DNA of 64,000 bases from Aquabacterium soli. Lineage in GTDB: Bacteria > Pseudomonadota > Gammaproteobacteria > Burkholderiales > Burkholderiaceae_C. Made by a program: the position numbers and the translations under genes. Under the pieces are notes generated by a model. The model searched no databases. It was not told where the DNA came from and saw only the letters and a list, made by a program, of their open reading frames with translations. The stretch lies in the NCBI RefSeq assembly GCF_003933735.1, contig NZ_RSED01000006.1, forward strand, positions 186,001 through 250,000, written 5' to 3'. Positions 52,696-62,318 of this stretch are shown piece by piece. Position 1 is the first letter of the stretch. Each line of letters starts with the position of its first letter.

Positions 52696-53955
52696 TCAAA
52701 ACGCGAAGCTGTAGCTCAGCGAGAGCACATCGATGGTTTCGTCGGACACGGCCGGGCCGGTGCCTGGCGAATCCACCATGATCGAGCCTTTGTCCACCCA
52801 GGTGCGCAGCCACTCGGCCTTGAGCTTGCTGCGCGGGGTGAGCGCGAAGGAGGTGCCGATGGCCAGCGAGTGCTGGTCGTAGAAGGGCACGCCGTCGGCC
52901 AGTTGGCGCTGCACCATGTTGTAGCTGTCGGCACCCGGCACGAACGCGGGCACGGATGACTGGCTCAAGGCTTCGTGCAGGCGCTTGGGTGCCCCCACCG
53001 ACTTGAGCGCCGAGGCATACGCGTAGGGTGTCCAGCGGTCCAGGTTCTTGAGCACGGCCACATAGCCGCCCACGGTGTTCTGGCCAAAATCGGTCTTGCG
53101 CTGGAAGCTGCGGCCCACTTCGGCCATCACCCGCCAGCTGTCCGGCAGCTTCTGATCCACACCCACGGTCACGATGTCGTTGACGATCTTGGGTGAGGTC
53201 CCGGTGGGCAGGTACATGCCGAAACCGGGGCCCAGGGGCTGGTACTCGGCCGATTGGTAGAACACGGTCGACCCGCGCGGCTCCGTGTCCGCATGGTGCC
53301 AGCCCAGGCGCAGCACTGTCTCGTCGGATCGCCAGGTGACGACGACCCCGCTGACCTTGGTCTTGAAGACGTCGTAATCCACCCCTGCATCACGCGAGTA
53401 GAACCGGTTCCAGATGCGGGCCTGGCCCGTGTAGGCGTCCAGGCTCAGGTCGGACTCGCCCAGCGCCCAGTTGCGCGTGATGAACAGGCCCGTCACGTCG
53501 CTGGTGGGCGAGATGGAGTACATGTCGGTGGGCAGGCGCGCGAAGTCGTAGCTCTGTCCCACATCCAGGTTCTCGGAGGCCAGGTACAGCGGGATGCGCA
53601 GCTTGCCGGCCCGCAGCAGCCATTCGTTGTTGGGCCGCCAGGACACGAAGGCCCAGCTGGTGCGCAGGTCCCAGCGGTTCTCCTCCCGCATCGACGGGGC
53701 CAGCTTGCCTTGCAGCGTGGCCGACCACTCGGGCGTGAACTGCACATCCACCTGCCCCCCCAGCACACTGTCGCGCTCCAGCGTGCCGCCAGAGTCGATG
53801 TGGCGCTGGTAGGCGTAGTCGCGGTTGGACACCGCCGCGCCCACCGTGCCGAACAGCGAGTAAGACATCTTCTCTTGCGCGTGGGCGGCGGTGGCCGACA
53901 GCAAGGTCAGCAACAGTGCCGTGGCCGCACCGCTCCAGGGGCTCTTGATGGGCAT
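52696..53955 (-). CDS. Outer-membrane porin-like beta-barrel protein
   Basis: A 419-residue secreted protein. Signal peptide about 1-26 (ATALLLTLLSATAAHAQ), then alternating amphipathic strands throughout and a C-terminal phenylalanine (LSYSFAF), the usual signal for outer-membrane insertion. Segments such as YSLFGTVGAAVSNRDYAY, NEWLLRAGKLRIPLYLASEN and LKAEWLRTWVDKGSIM are typical of anion- or substrate-selective porins in Burkholderiales. Substrate unknown. The ATG has AGAGGAA upstream. It lies 49 bp after the HD-GYP regulator gene and 10 bp before the PstS-like gene. Confidence 0.82.
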   Translation of the reverse strand: MPIKSPWSGAATALLLTLLSATAAHAQEKMSYSLFGTVGAAVSNRDYAYQRHIDSGGTLERDSVLGGQVDVQFTPEWSATLQGKLAPSMREENRWDLRTSWAFVSWRPNNEWLLRAGKLRIPLYLASENLDVGQSYDFARLPTDMYSISPTSDVTGLFITRNWALGESDLSLDAYTGQARIWNRFYSRDAGVDYDVFKTKVSGVVVTWRSDETVLRLGWHHADTEPRGSTVFYQSAEYQPLGPGFGMYLPTGTSPKIVNDIVTVGVDQKLPDSWRVMAEVGRSFQRKTDFGQNTVGGYVAVLKNLDRWTPYAYASALKSVGAPKRLHEALSQSSVPAFVPGADSYNMVQRQLADGVPFYDQHSLAIGTSFALTPRSKLKAEWLRTWVDKGSIMVDSPGTGPAVSDETIDVLSLSYSFAF

Positions 53956-54004
53956 GGTCGTCGTTCCTCTCGATGATCCAGTCATGTTCATGGGTGTTCT
54001 GGTG

Positions 54005-55141
54005 TCAGTCCTGCCATTCGCGCGCGATGGCCGTGATGGTGTCCTCGGTGTCGTGCAGCGCCTGTACGATCTGGGGGTCGAAATGCTGGCCACTGCCTTC
54101 GTCGATCATGCGCATGGCGGTCTCGTGCGGAAACGGTTCCTTGTAGGGCCGGCGGCTGATCAGCGCGTCGTACACATCGGCCACGGCCATCAGGCGGGCC
54201 GACAGCGGGATGCCCTCACCCACCAGCCGGTCGGGGTAGCCCGAGCCGTTCCACTTCTCGTGGTGCGAACGGGCGATCTCCATGGCATAGCGCAGGAAGT
54301 CCGTGTCTTCGCCCAGGCGCGATGCGGCACGGTGGAGCATGTCCCAGCCGTGCATGGGATGGCCCTTCATCACCTCGAACTCCTCGGGTGTGAGCTTGGC
54401 CGGCTTGAGCAGGATGCTGTCGGGGATGGCCACCTTGCCGATGTCGTGCAGCGGTGCCGATTTGGCGATCAGGCGGATGCGGTGCGGATCGAGCTGGTCG
54501 TGGTGCAGGCCCTGCTCCCACAGCCGTGTGGCCAGCACACGCACGTACTCCTGCGTGCGCTTGACGTGGTTGCCGGTGTCCTCGTCACGGAACTCGGCGA
54601 AGGAGATCATGATGTGCAGCGTCGAATCACGCAGCCGGTCGAGCTGCGCGATCTGCGTCTCCAGCTGTGATTGCAGCGTCACATTGCGCTGGTTCAGGAA
54701 ATCCTGGAAGGCCTTGTTCTGAAGGTGCGTCTTCACGCGGGCCTTGACCACCACCGGGGTGATGGGCTTGGTGATGTAGTCTGCGCCGCCCACCTCGAAG
54801 CCGCGCGTTTCGTCCTCGGCCTCGTGCATGGCGGTCAGGAAGATCACCGGGATGTGGCGGGTGCGCTCACCTTGCTTGAGCTGGCGGCAGACCTCGTAGC
54901 CGTCCATGCCGGGCATCATCACGTCCAGCAGGATCAGGTCGGGCGGCGAACGCTGCGCAAGCTCAAGCGCCTTGGCCCCCGACGACGCCAGCTTGACCCG
55001 GTAGGTCTGGTCGAGCAGGCCGGCCAGCAAGGTGAGGTTGGCAGGCGCATCGTCCACCACCAGGATGGTTTGCGGCCCTGGCGAGGCCAGCGCCGCTTCG
55101 GCCGCGCGCAGGGCCGCCGGGCTTGTGTCAATCGATCGCAT
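54005..55141 (-). CDS. HD-GYP response regulator (cyclic-di-GMP phosphodiesterase)
   Basis: A 378-residue protein. The receiver domain (about 20-145) has [17 protein letters not shown], the acceptor in [15 protein letters not shown] and TKP. The HD-GYP domain (about 165-370) has [36 protein letters not shown] and [15 protein letters not shown]. All residues needed for hydrolysis of cyclic di-GMP appear to be present. The start overlaps the end of the hybrid kinase gene by 14 bp, with GAGGTGAG upstream, so the kinase is its expected partner. Output would be a fall in cyclic di-GMP, favouring motility over attachment. Confidence 0.95.
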   Translation of the reverse strand: MRSIDTSPAALRAAEAALASPGPQTILVVDDAPANLTLLAGLLDQTYRVKLASSGAKALELAQRSPPDLILLDVMMPGMDGYEVCRQLKQGERTRHIPVIFLTAMHEAEDETRGFEVGGADYITKPITPVVVKARVKTHLQNKAFQDFLNQRNVTLQSQLETQIAQLDRLRDSTLHIMISFAEFRDEDTGNHVKRTQEYVRVLATRLWEQGLHHDQLDPHRIRLIAKSAPLHDIGKVAIPDSILLKPAKLTPEEFEVMKGHPMHGWDMLHRAASRLGEDTDFLRYAMEIARSHHEKWNGSGYPDRLVGEGIPLSARLMAVADVYDALISRRPYKEPFPHETAMRMIDEGSGQHFDPQIVQALHDTEDTITAIAREWQD

Positions 55142-58100
55142 GCTCACCTCGTTCTTCCTGCAGCAGCCGCAAGGCCGCGTCGAAATCGCATTGTTCGATC
55201 GCCGTGTCCAGGCGGGTGAACACCAGCGGGTGCAACACGGCCCTGAACCCTTCGCGCTCCTGGCGCCACAGGCCGATGGCCGCGCTGTCGGCATCGTGGA
55301 CCAGCCGTTCGAGTTCTACGTGCTGGCTGTGCTGCTGCCCGCTGTGGTCAGGGCCGGCGCTCGCCACAGGGCGGATGTCCGATGCCGAAACAGGCGCGGG
55401 CACGGCCGGTGCCTTGAGCTGAGGGCGCAGCCCCGCCAGGAAATCATCGAGCTGTTCCAGCAAGAGCGCCGCCGCCGTGCCGATGGCGGCTTCATCGCGC
55501 TGGCGGGTGGCCTGCTCCACAGCGGCAGCCAACTGGGCCAGCCCGTGGGCACCGATCGTGGCGCACAGGCCCCTCAGCGTGTGCGCCTCGCGCACCACGG
55601 TGTCCCAGGCCTGCACGCCCAGCGCAGCTTCCAGCATGGGCCGGTTGGTCTCGGCATGGGCCGCGAAGCCATTCACCACCTGCAGGTACAGGACCTGGTC
55701 GCCATCCAGGCGTGCCACGGCCTGCCGCGCATCCAGGCCAGGCACCTGGGGCAGGCGCAGCCCCGCAGGTGGCGTGGGTGGTGGCGGCACCGGCACTGGG
55801 GCGATGGTCACACTGTTCGCCTGCACCTGCGGGCAGTAGGCGGCCAGCGTCGCGTACAGCCTGCGCGGATCCAGCGGCTTGCTGATGTGGTCCTGCATGC
55901 CGATGGCCAGGCACTGCTCGCGCTCTTCATCGAGCGCATGCGCGGTCATGGCCAGGATGGGCAGTGCCCGGAAACGCTCGTCCGCCCGGATCTGGCGCGT
56001 GGCCTCGCGGCCGTCCATCACCGGCATGTGAAGATCCATCAGCACCACGTCATAGGCCGTGGGACCCTGCATGCGCAGGTGCTCGACGGCTTCGCAGCCG
56101 TTGTCCACCGAGCTGACCACAGCACCCCGCCGGCTGAGCAGTTCGATGGCCAGTTGCTGGTTCAGCGGGTTGTCCTCCACCAGCAGCACGCGCAGGCCGT
56201 CCAGGCGCACGACGGTGTCTGGTGCCGCCGCACTGGCGGGCGCCGACAGCGCTACCCCGGTCAGCCTGGCGAACAGGCCGCGCAAGGCCGCAGGCAGGAT
56301 GGGCTTGGGCAGGAAGGTGTCGGCGCCCGCGCCCGTGGCATGGCTCTGCAGGCTGTCCCAGCCATAGGCCGATATCACGACCACGTCCAGCCCGGGCTGC
56401 TCGCCACGCAGCCGGCGAAGCACCTCGCCGCCGGGCATGTCCGGCAGCACCCAGTCCAGCAGCACCAGGTCGAAAGGCTGCCCCAGCGTCGTCGCCGCCT
56501 GCGCCAGGGCCAGCGCCTGCGCCCCACTGTCGGCCACGGCCACGGCGCCATCGCGCCCATCGCGGCTGCCCTGCCCCACGCCCATGACCTGCAGCAGCCC
56601 GGCCAGGGCTTCACGCGTGTCCGGCTGGTCGTCCACCACCAGCACGCGCAGCGCTTCGACCGGCAGCGGCGGGTTCACTGCCACGGCAGGCTCCGCCACC
56701 ACGCTCACGGGCAGCAGCACCGTGAAGGTGGAACCCGCGCCAAGCTGGCTGCGGGCCTCGATGCTGCCGCCCATCAGCGTGGCCAGGCGCTGGCAGATGC
56801 TCAGGCCCAAGCCCGTGCCGCCATAGCGGCGCGTGGTGCTGTCATCGGCCTGCGTGAACTCCTGGAACAAACGCCCCAGTTGTTCGGGGCTCATGCCGAT
56901 GCCCGTGTCGCTGATCTCGAAACGCAGCTTGAGCCGGTCGGCCTGGCGGTCCTGCAGGCCGATGCGCAGCCGCACATGGCCGCTGTGCGTGAACTTCACG
57001 GCATTGGACAACAGGTTGGTCAGCACCTGTCCCACGCGCAGCACATCGCCCTGGACCACGGCCGCTTCGCCCAGCAAGGCCGGATCGGCAAACTCGCACA
57101 GCAGCTCGATCTCGCGCTCCTGGGCCTTCTGGCGCACCATCATCAGCGCATTGCCCACCACCTCTTCCACGCGGTAGGGCGCGTTCTCGAGCGTCAGGCG
57201 TCCGGCCTCGATCTTGGAGAAATCGAGGATGTCGTTGATCACACCGAGCAGGATCTGCGAGGCAGAGGCCACCTTGTCCAGGTAGTCGCGCTGCTGATCG
57301 CTCAGATCCGTCTGCTGCGCCAGGTGCGTCATGCCGATGATCGCGTTCATTGGAGTGCGGATCTCGTGGCTCATGTTGGCCAGGAACAGCGACTTGGCGC
57401 GGGTGGCCGATTCGGCCTGGTCGCGAGCCTCCTGCAGCGCGGCCTGCACCTGCGAGCGTGCAGCCAGGTCGTTCTGGATGGACTGCGCCATCGTGTCCAT
57501 GGTGGCGCTGAGCGCGAACATCTCGCGTACTGCATCCGGGCGCAGCTGGCTGCGCAGCGTGTAGTCGCCGGCCGCGAAGGCCCGCGCCTGGCGGCTGAGC
57601 GCGTCGATGGGCCGCAGCACGCGGCGCCGGATCACCATCAGGGCACCGGCCATCATCGGCAGCAGCAGCAGGTCCACCGCCACGGCCATGCCGATGAAGC
57701 GCGACACGCGGGTCGAGGCCTCCTGCACGGCCGCTTCGGTGCGGGCATCGGCGCGCTGCGTCAGGTCGGCGATGGAACGGGTCAGGTCGACCCCGTCCTG
57801 CTCATAGGCGCGTGAGTGCACCAGCTGCGTGGCGTAGGCCAGGTTGGGCTCGCCCTCGGACACGAAGGCATGGCGCTCGGCGTCGTACAGCCCCTGCGTG
57901 GCGGCGAAGGCCACCTGCTCGGTCTTCTTGAGGCGCTCGGTGGCGTCCACCACCCGCTGGAGGCTGGCCAGCTCGTCCGCGCTGAGGTTCAAGGCCTTCA
58001 TGCGGGCCAGCAGGGGCAGCTTGTCACCGATGGCCGGCAACGGTTCCAGGCGCTGATGGATCAGGCGGGCTTCCCAGAAGGCGCTCGGGTCGCCCACAGC

Positions 58101-58376
58101 CGGATCGCCCTTCTCGCCCTGGCGGATGGCATAGATGTCGTAGTAGGTGAGCAGGTACTTGGCGTTGCCGGTGGCCGTGTAGGCCCGCACCAGGCGGCGC
58201 AGCAGATCGGTTTCCTGGCGCAGGTGCTCCAGCGCGCGCGTGGTCTGCTCACGCTGGCCCGCCACCTGGGCGCTGTTGTCGAAGGCCGAGCGGATGACCA
58301 GCAGGAAGGCGAAGTTGGCCATGAGCGCCAGCATGGCGCCCACGAACATGGTGTGCGAGACCGTCTTGAGCTTCAC
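55128..58376 (-). CDS. Membrane hybrid histidine kinase with two receivers and Hpt (BarA-like)
   Basis: A 1082-residue protein. Two membrane helices (about 10-30 and 230-255) flank a periplasmic helical sensor region. Then come a HAMP domain, HisKA with [14 protein letters not shown], HATPase with [12 protein letters not shown], receiver 1 ([13 protein letters not shown]; with an extra 10-residue Gly/Asp insert), receiver 2 ([14 protein letters not shown]) and Hpt with [12 protein letters not shown]. About 90 residues after the Hpt domain show no match that I know. The start is a GTG with GGAGG seven bases upstream; a GTG six codons earlier lacks a ribosome site. A multi-step relay within one chain is expected, probably ending on the HD-GYP regulator encoded next. 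Confidence 0.94.
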   Translation of the reverse strand: MKLKTVSHTMFVGAMLALMANFAFLLVIRSAFDNSAQVAGQREQTTRALEHLRQETDLLRRLVRAYTATGNAKYLLTYYDIYAIRQGEKGDPAVGDPSAFWEARLIHQRLEPLPAIGDKLPLLARMKALNLSADELASLQRVVDATERLKKTEQVAFAATQGLYDAERHAFVSEGEPNLAYATQLVHSRAYEQDGVDLTRSIADLTQRADARTEAAVQEASTRVSRFIGMAVAVDLLLLPMMAGALMVIRRRVLRPIDALSRQARAFAAGDYTLRSQLRPDAVREMFALSATMDTMAQSIQNDLAARSQVQAALQEARDQAESATRAKSLFLANMSHEIRTPMNAIIGMTHLAQQTDLSDQQRDYLDKVASASQILLGVINDILDFSKIEAGRLTLENAPYRVEEVVGNALMMVRQKAQEREIELLCEFADPALLGEAAVVQGDVLRVGQVLTNLLSNAVKFTHSGHVRLRIGLQDRQADRLKLRFEISDTGIGMSPEQLGRLFQEFTQADDSTTRRYGGTGLGLSICQRLATLMGGSIEARSQLGAGSTFTVLLPVSVVAEPAVAVNPPLPVEALRVLVVDDQPDTREALAGLLQVMGVGQGSRDGRDGAVAVADSGAQALALAQAATTLGQPFDLVLLDWVLPDMPGGEVLRRLRGEQPGLDVVVISAYGWDSLQSHATGAGADTFLPKPILPAALRGLFARLTGVALSAPASAAAPDTVVRLDGLRVLLVEDNPLNQQLAIELLSRRGAVVSSVDNGCEAVEHLRMQGPTAYDVVLMDLHMPVMDGREATRQIRADERFRALPILAMTAHALDEEREQCLAIGMQDHISKPLDPRRLYATLAAYCPQVQANSVTIAPVPVPPPPTPPAGLRLPQVPGLDARQAVARLDGDQVLYLQVVNGFAAHAETNRPMLEAALGVQAWDTVVREAHTLRGLCATIGAHGLAQLAAAVEQATRQRDEAAIGTAAALLLEQLDDFLAGLRPQLKAPAVPAPVSASDIRPVASAGPDHSGQQHSQHVELERLVHDADSAAIGLWRQEREGFRAVLHPLVFTRLDTAIEQCDFDAALRLLQEERGEHAID

Positions 58377-58427
58377 GCCCCGCCTCCACCGCACAATCGC
58401 AGGCGAAGCCTCACCCCTCGGACATGT

Positions 58428-58459
58428 AAAAAGGCCATGACGCTGTATCGGTCATGGCC
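58428..58459 (-). terminator. Intrinsic terminator after regA
   Basis: GGCCATGAC (58433-58441) and GTCATGGCC (58451-58459) form a perfect 9-bp stem with a nine-base loop. On the minus strand it is followed by five T (complement of 58428-58432). It lies about 120 bp past the regA stop and just before the hybrid kinase start, so it separates the two operons. Confidence 0.8.
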
Positions 58460-58577
58460 GCGGGGCCTGTAGTCCTGGGCCGCTGCCCCCTCTCAGCCCG
58501 CGCCAGGCTTACAGGGAGAGCGTGAGAAAGTTGGCAGCATGATCTGAACGCAACTTGTTAAGCCCTGTGCGATCCGG

Positions 58578-59114
58578 TCACTTCACGCGCTGTTTCTCCA
58601 GCTTGCGCGCCAGGGTGCGGCGGTGCATGCCCAGGCGCCGGGCGGTTTCGGAGATGTTGAAGTCCGTCTCGGCCAGGGTTTCGTGGATGCGCTCCCACTC
58701 CAGCGTCTTGATCGACGTGGAGCGGCTGGTCAGCTCGACCTCGACATCGCCCTCTGCACGCCCGAAGGCCGCCTCGATGTCATCGGTGTTGGAGGGCTTG
58801 GCCAGGTAGTGGCAGGCGCCCAGCTTCACGGCCTCCACCGCGGTGGCAATGCTGGCAAAACCGGTCAGCACCACGATCAGCATGTCGGGGCTGTGGGCGT
58901 TGAGCTTCTGCACGCAGGCCAGGCCCGAGGCCTCGCCGTTGATCTTCAGGTCAACCACGGCATAGCCCGGGGTGCGCTGCTGCAGCACGGCATTGACCTC
59001 GTCCAGGCTGCCCGCGATCATCACCGTGTAGTGCCGCCGCTCGAACGAGCGCGCCAGCGTCCGCGCGAACGCGGCATCGTCTTCCACGATGAGCAGCACA
59101 CGCTCATCACTCAT
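58578..59114 (-). CDS. regA: Redox response regulator RegA/PrrA/RoxR family
   Basis: A 178-residue regulator. Receiver domain (about 5-118): LLIVEDDAAFARTLARSFER, acceptor in YAVVDLKINGEASG, and AKPS. A short linker leads to a Fis-type helix-turn-helix (about 135-175; NISETARRLGMHRRTLARKL), the hallmark of this family, in which it is extremely conserved. RegA controls respiration, carbon and nitrogen fixation and photosynthesis genes in response to redox state (family knowledge). The start overlaps the regB stop by ATGA, so the pair is translated together. Confidence 0.95.
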   Translation of the reverse strand: MSDERVLLIVEDDAAFARTLARSFERRHYTVMIAGSLDEVNAVLQQRTPGYAVVDLKINGEASGLACVQKLNAHSPDMLIVVLTGFASIATAVEAVKLGACHYLAKPSNTDDIEAAFGRAEGDVEVELTSRSTSIKTLEWERIHETLAETDFNISETARRLGMHRRTLARKLEKQRVK

Positions 59115-60487
59115 GAATCGTCTCCTTCTTCGAGGGTGATGGCCGACAGCGGCAGGGTCAGCGTCACCACCGCGCCACCGCCCACGCGGTTGCGCGCCAC
59201 GACGCGCCCACCCAGTGTGCGCGCCACGTTGACCACCAGGAACAGGCCCATGCCCCGGCCCGGGCGGCCTTTGCTGGACTGGTAGGGCTTGCCCAGCTGC
59301 GCCAGCATCTCGGGCGGAAAGCCGGTGCCATTGTCCTTGACCGTGATGCGCAGCGCGTCATCGATGCGTTCGACCTCCAGGCTGACGTGGTGGGGCGAGG
59401 CCTCCAGCGCATTGTCCAGGATGTTGCAGATGGTCTGCTTGAGGGTGGAGTCGGACACCACCGGCACATCGTGGCCGAAGCGGTTGTCGTACACGAAGGA
59501 GCTGACCGGGCGCGTGGCGCGCCACTCTTCCACCAGCTCGTCCAGGAAGGTGCAGATGCTGGTTTCTTCGGATGATTCGCCACGCGCCTCGCCCGCCGAC
59601 ATCAGGATGCCGCTGACGATGGCCTTGCAGCGCTGGATCTGCGCCTGCATCTCGGTGACCTCTTCCAGCAACTCGGGCTCGGAGGTGAAGGACGGCAGGC
59701 GCGCCCAGTCGCCCAGGATCACGGCCAGCGTGGCCAGGGGCGTGCCCAGTTCGTGTGCGGCGCCGGAGGCCAGCAGCCCCATGCGCACGATGTGCTCTTC
59801 TTCGGCCGCGCGCTGGCGCAGGTCGGCCAGCCGCGCATCACGCTGGCGCAGGTTGCGCGTGATGCGGATGATGAAGGTGACCAGCAGGAAGGCGTTGAGC
59901 GCGAAGCACACCAGCATGCCCTGCACATAAGGATTGGCCAGGCCGCCCTCCATGTGCGCGGGCATGGGCAGAGGGCGGGCCAGCAGCGCCAGCCAGGCAA
60001 AGCACAAGGTGCTGGCGATCACCATGATCCAGGTGGCGCTCGGGGTGAGCAACATGGCTCCCAGGGTGACCTGCAGCAGGTACAGCCACGAGAAGGGGTT
60101 GGCCGCCCCGCCCGTGAAATACAGCATCAGCGTCAGCATGCCGACATCCACCAGCAGGGCCAGCAGCAGCTCACCGTCGGTGACCGTCTTCTGGACCTGC
60201 CAGCGCAGGCGGCTGGCCACATTGAAGAGCACGATGGCTGCCAGCACCACCATCAGCGGCTGCAGCGGCAGCGCGATGCCCAGGCCGTAGTGCACCACCC
60301 CGATGGTGATCACCTGCCCGGCCACGGCGATCCAGCGCAGCTGGATCAGCAGCTGCATGTTCTTCAGGCCTGTGGCCTCGGAGAAACGGCGGATGCGTGC
60401 GGCCGCCACGCCCTGCGCAGGGCGGCTGTCAGGCGCCTCAGCGGGGCGGCTGGTCGGGGTTGTCGTGGCGGGCGTCCGGATCGGCAT
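59111..60487 (-). CDS. regB: Redox sensor histidine kinase RegB/PrrB/RoxS family
   Basis: A 458-residue membrane kinase. Six hydrophobic segments (about 50-215) include the quinone-binding motif GGAANPF. The H box GAAHELGTPLATLA is that of RegB, and a cysteine in QIQRCKAIVSG occupies the place of the redox-active cysteine of Rhodobacter RegB. HATPase boxes: NILDNALEA, VKDNGTGFPPE and GMGLFLVVNVA. It monitors the quinone pool and phosphorylates RegA. The start is uncertain: ATG at 60487 overlaps the SURF1 gene end by 50 bp, and the first 40 residues are low-complexity Pro/Thr/Ala, so a GTG at 60409 is also possible. Confidence 0.93.
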   Translation of the reverse strand: MPIRTPATTTPTSRPAEAPDSRPAQGVAAARIRRFSEATGLKNMQLLIQLRWIAVAGQVITIGVVHYGLGIALPLQPLMVVLAAIVLFNVASRLRWQVQKTVTDGELLLALLVDVGMLTLMLYFTGGAANPFSWLYLLQVTLGAMLLTPSATWIMVIASTLCFAWLALLARPLPMPAHMEGGLANPYVQGMLVCFALNAFLLVTFIIRITRNLRQRDARLADLRQRAAEEEHIVRMGLLASGAAHELGTPLATLAVILGDWARLPSFTSEPELLEEVTEMQAQIQRCKAIVSGILMSAGEARGESSEETSICTFLDELVEEWRATRPVSSFVYDNRFGHDVPVVSDSTLKQTICNILDNALEASPHHVSLEVERIDDALRITVKDNGTGFPPEMLAQLGKPYQSSKGRPGRGMGLFLVVNVARTLGGRVVARNRVGGGAVVTLTLPLSAITLEEGDDS

Positions 60488-61268
60488 GGCCCGCATTGTC
60501 CTGCATGCCCGCGTCGCGTCGTTCCACACGGACCACGTACCAGGCTGCGCCGGCCACCATCAGCGCCAGCGTGTACCAGGTGATGGCATAGACCAGGTGG
60601 TTGGTCGAGAACGCCAGCACGGTGAGCCCGCCGATCGGCGCGGACTGAACCTCCGGCGAAGTGGTGGCATCGGCATCCACGAAATAAGGCGCCACACGCG
60701 TGAGGCCGTGGGCCTGGGCGATGGCCGGCACATCACGCGAGAACCAGCGGCCGGCAGCAGGGTCGTTCTGCCGCAGGAAGCCGCCACCAGGCTCGCTCAG
60801 GCGCAGCAGGCCGCTCACGGACACTTCGAGCGCCGGGTTGCACGACGCCCGCTTGGCCGGGTCCTTCAACTCGGGTGGCACGAAGCCCCGGTTGACCAGC
60901 ACCACACTGCCATCAGCCCGGCGCAAGGGCGTGATCACCCAGAAGCCGCCACCCCGCACCGTGCTGGCCTGCACCAGGCTTTCATCCTCGTGCACGAACT
61001 TGCCGGACAGGCGCACATGGCGGTACTCATGCTCGGCCGCGTTGACGCGCGGCCACTCGGCCGGGCCGGGCGCGGCCTCGGCCGGCGCGTTCACCCGTTG
61101 CGTGACGCGCTCGATCAGGTCGAGCTTCCAGGCGCGCCGCTGCACCTGCCAGGTGCCCAGCGCCACGAAACCCGCAAACAGCAAGGCCGCGACGATCGCC
61201 AGAACGATCAACGCGGCCTTGGAGCGGGGGCCGCGGCGCGCGGGCGCCGCTCCCTCGGAGACCTGCAT
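60438..61268 (-). CDS. SURF1 family oxidase assembly protein
   Basis: A 276-residue membrane protein with the SURF1/Shy1 layout: an N-terminal helix (AALIVLAIVAALLFAGFVAL then GTWQVQRRAWKL), a large periplasmic domain with VLVNRGFVPPE, and a C-terminal helix (YAITWYTLALMVAGAAWYVV). SURF1 helps insert haem into the catalytic subunit of haem-copper oxidases. It follows cyoD after 10 bp, so here it serves the quinol oxidase. The C-terminal tail (DPDARHDNPDQPPR) is acidic and overlaps the start of regB. Confidence 0.93.
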   Translation of the reverse strand: MQVSEGAAPARRGPRSKAALIVLAIVAALLFAGFVALGTWQVQRRAWKLDLIERVTQRVNAPAEAAPGPAEWPRVNAAEHEYRHVRLSGKFVHEDESLVQASTVRGGGFWVITPLRRADGSVVLVNRGFVPPELKDPAKRASCNPALEVSVSGLLRLSEPGGGFLRQNDPAAGRWFSRDVPAIAQAHGLTRVAPYFVDADATTSPEVQSAPIGGLTVLAFSTNHLVYAITWYTLALMVAGAAWYVVRVERRDAGMQDNAGHADPDARHDNPDQPPR

Positions 61269-61278
61269 GAGACGTGCC

Positions 61279-61692
61279 TCAGTTCGGATGCGTCATCTCG
61301 TGGCTGTGGCCAGCCATCATGTTGGTGTTCATGTGGAACATCACCCACAGCGAGCCCGCCAGCGTGATCACCACCAGCACCACCGTGAAGACCGTGGACA
61401 CCATGGTCCAGCCGCCTTCCGACTTCGCGTTCATGTGCAGAAAGTACACCATGTGCACGATGATCTGCACGGCACCGAAGCCGAGCAGGGTCAGGGCCAG
61501 CGTGCCGGAATCGGAGATCACGTTGTCCATCACCAGCCAGAACGGAATGGCCGTCAGGATGACCGACAGGATGAAGCCGATGGTGTAGCCCTTGAGGGTG
61601 CTCTCGGCGTGGCCGCCTTCATCGTGATGATCATGGTGGGCGTGGTCATCGTGCCCACCGTGGTGAGCGTGTTGGTCGGTATGCGCGCTCAT
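61279..61692 (-). CDS. cyoD: Cytochrome bo quinol oxidase subunit IV, with His-rich N terminus
   Basis: A 137-residue inner-membrane protein with three hydrophobic helices: GYTIGFILSVILTAIPFWLV, LALTLLGFGAVQIIVHMVYF and VFTVVLVVITLAGSLWVMF, the CyoD pattern. Unusually, residues 4-28 contain eleven histidines (HAHHGGHDDHAHHDHHDEGG), about one in two; E. coli CyoD has no such stretch. The start overlaps the cyoC stop by ATGA. CyoD stabilises the oxidase during assembly. The His-rich arm could bind copper or zinc (inference). Confidence 0.94.
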   Translation of the reverse strand: MSAHTDQHAHHGGHDDHAHHDHHDEGGHAESTLKGYTIGFILSVILTAIPFWLVMDNVISDSGTLALTLLGFGAVQIIVHMVYFLHMNAKSEGGWTMVSTVFTVVLVVITLAGSLWVMFHMNTNMMAGHSHEMTHPN

Positions 61693-62318
61693 GGCAGCAC
61701 TCCCATCAGGTAGACGAAGGTGAAGACGCCGATCCAGACCACGTCCAGGAAGTGCCAGAACATGGACAGGCACATCAGGCGACGCTTGTTCTCGTGGATC
61801 AGGCCATGCTTGCTGATCTGCACCATCAGCACGATCAGCCAGATGGAGCCGAACGTGACGTGCAGACCGTGGGTGCCGACCAGCGTGAAGAAGGCCGACA
61901 GGAAGGCGCTGCTCTGCGGCGTGGCGCCGATGTGGATCAGGTGATGGAACTCATAGAGTTCCAGGCCCAGGAAGGCCAGGCCGAACACAAGGGTCACGGC
62001 CAGCCAGGCCAACGTGCCACCCTTGTCGTTCAACTGCTTGCGCAGCATGGCGAAGCCGAACGTGATCGACGAGAGCAGCAGGAAGGCCGTGTTGATGGCC
62101 ACCAGCTTCAGATCGAACAGCTCGGCGCCGCCAGGGCCGCCAGCGTAGGCACGACCCAGCACGCCATAGGTGGCGAACAGTGCCGCGAAGATGAGACAGT
62201 CGCTCATCAGGTACATCCAGAAGCCCAGCGCGGTGCCGTTCTCCGGATGCGGTTCGTGCGCGAGGTGGTACTCGCGGGGGGCGCCAGGGGCGCCGGCGGT
62301 ATGGGCGAGATCAGACAT
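61689..62318 (-). CDS. cyoC: Cytochrome bo quinol oxidase subunit III
   Basis: A 209-residue inner-membrane protein of the haem-copper oxidase subunit III family with five hydrophobic helices. Recognisable parts: [40 protein letters not shown] and the C-terminal [20 protein letters not shown]. It supports proton uptake and stability of the oxidase. It overlaps cyoB by 8 bp and cyoD by 4 bp, so the operon is translationally coupled. Confidence 0.97.
   Translation of the reverse strand: MSDLAHTAGAPGAPREYHLAHEPHPENGTALGFWMYLMSDCLIFAALFATYGVLGRAYAGGPGGAELFDLKLVAINTAFLLLSSITFGFAMLRKQLNDKGGTLAWLAVTLVFGLAFLGLELYEFHHLIHIGATPQSSAFLSAFFTLVGTHGLHVTFGSIWLIVLMVQISKHGLIHENKRRLMCLSMFWHFLDVVWIGVFTFVYLMGVLP

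Noticed and set aside
55032..57815. A 927-residue plus-strand open frame opposite the hybrid kinase
   Set aside because: It has the same shadow composition (runs of His, Gln, Arg) and no recognisable motif; the minus-strand kinase accounts for the sequence.
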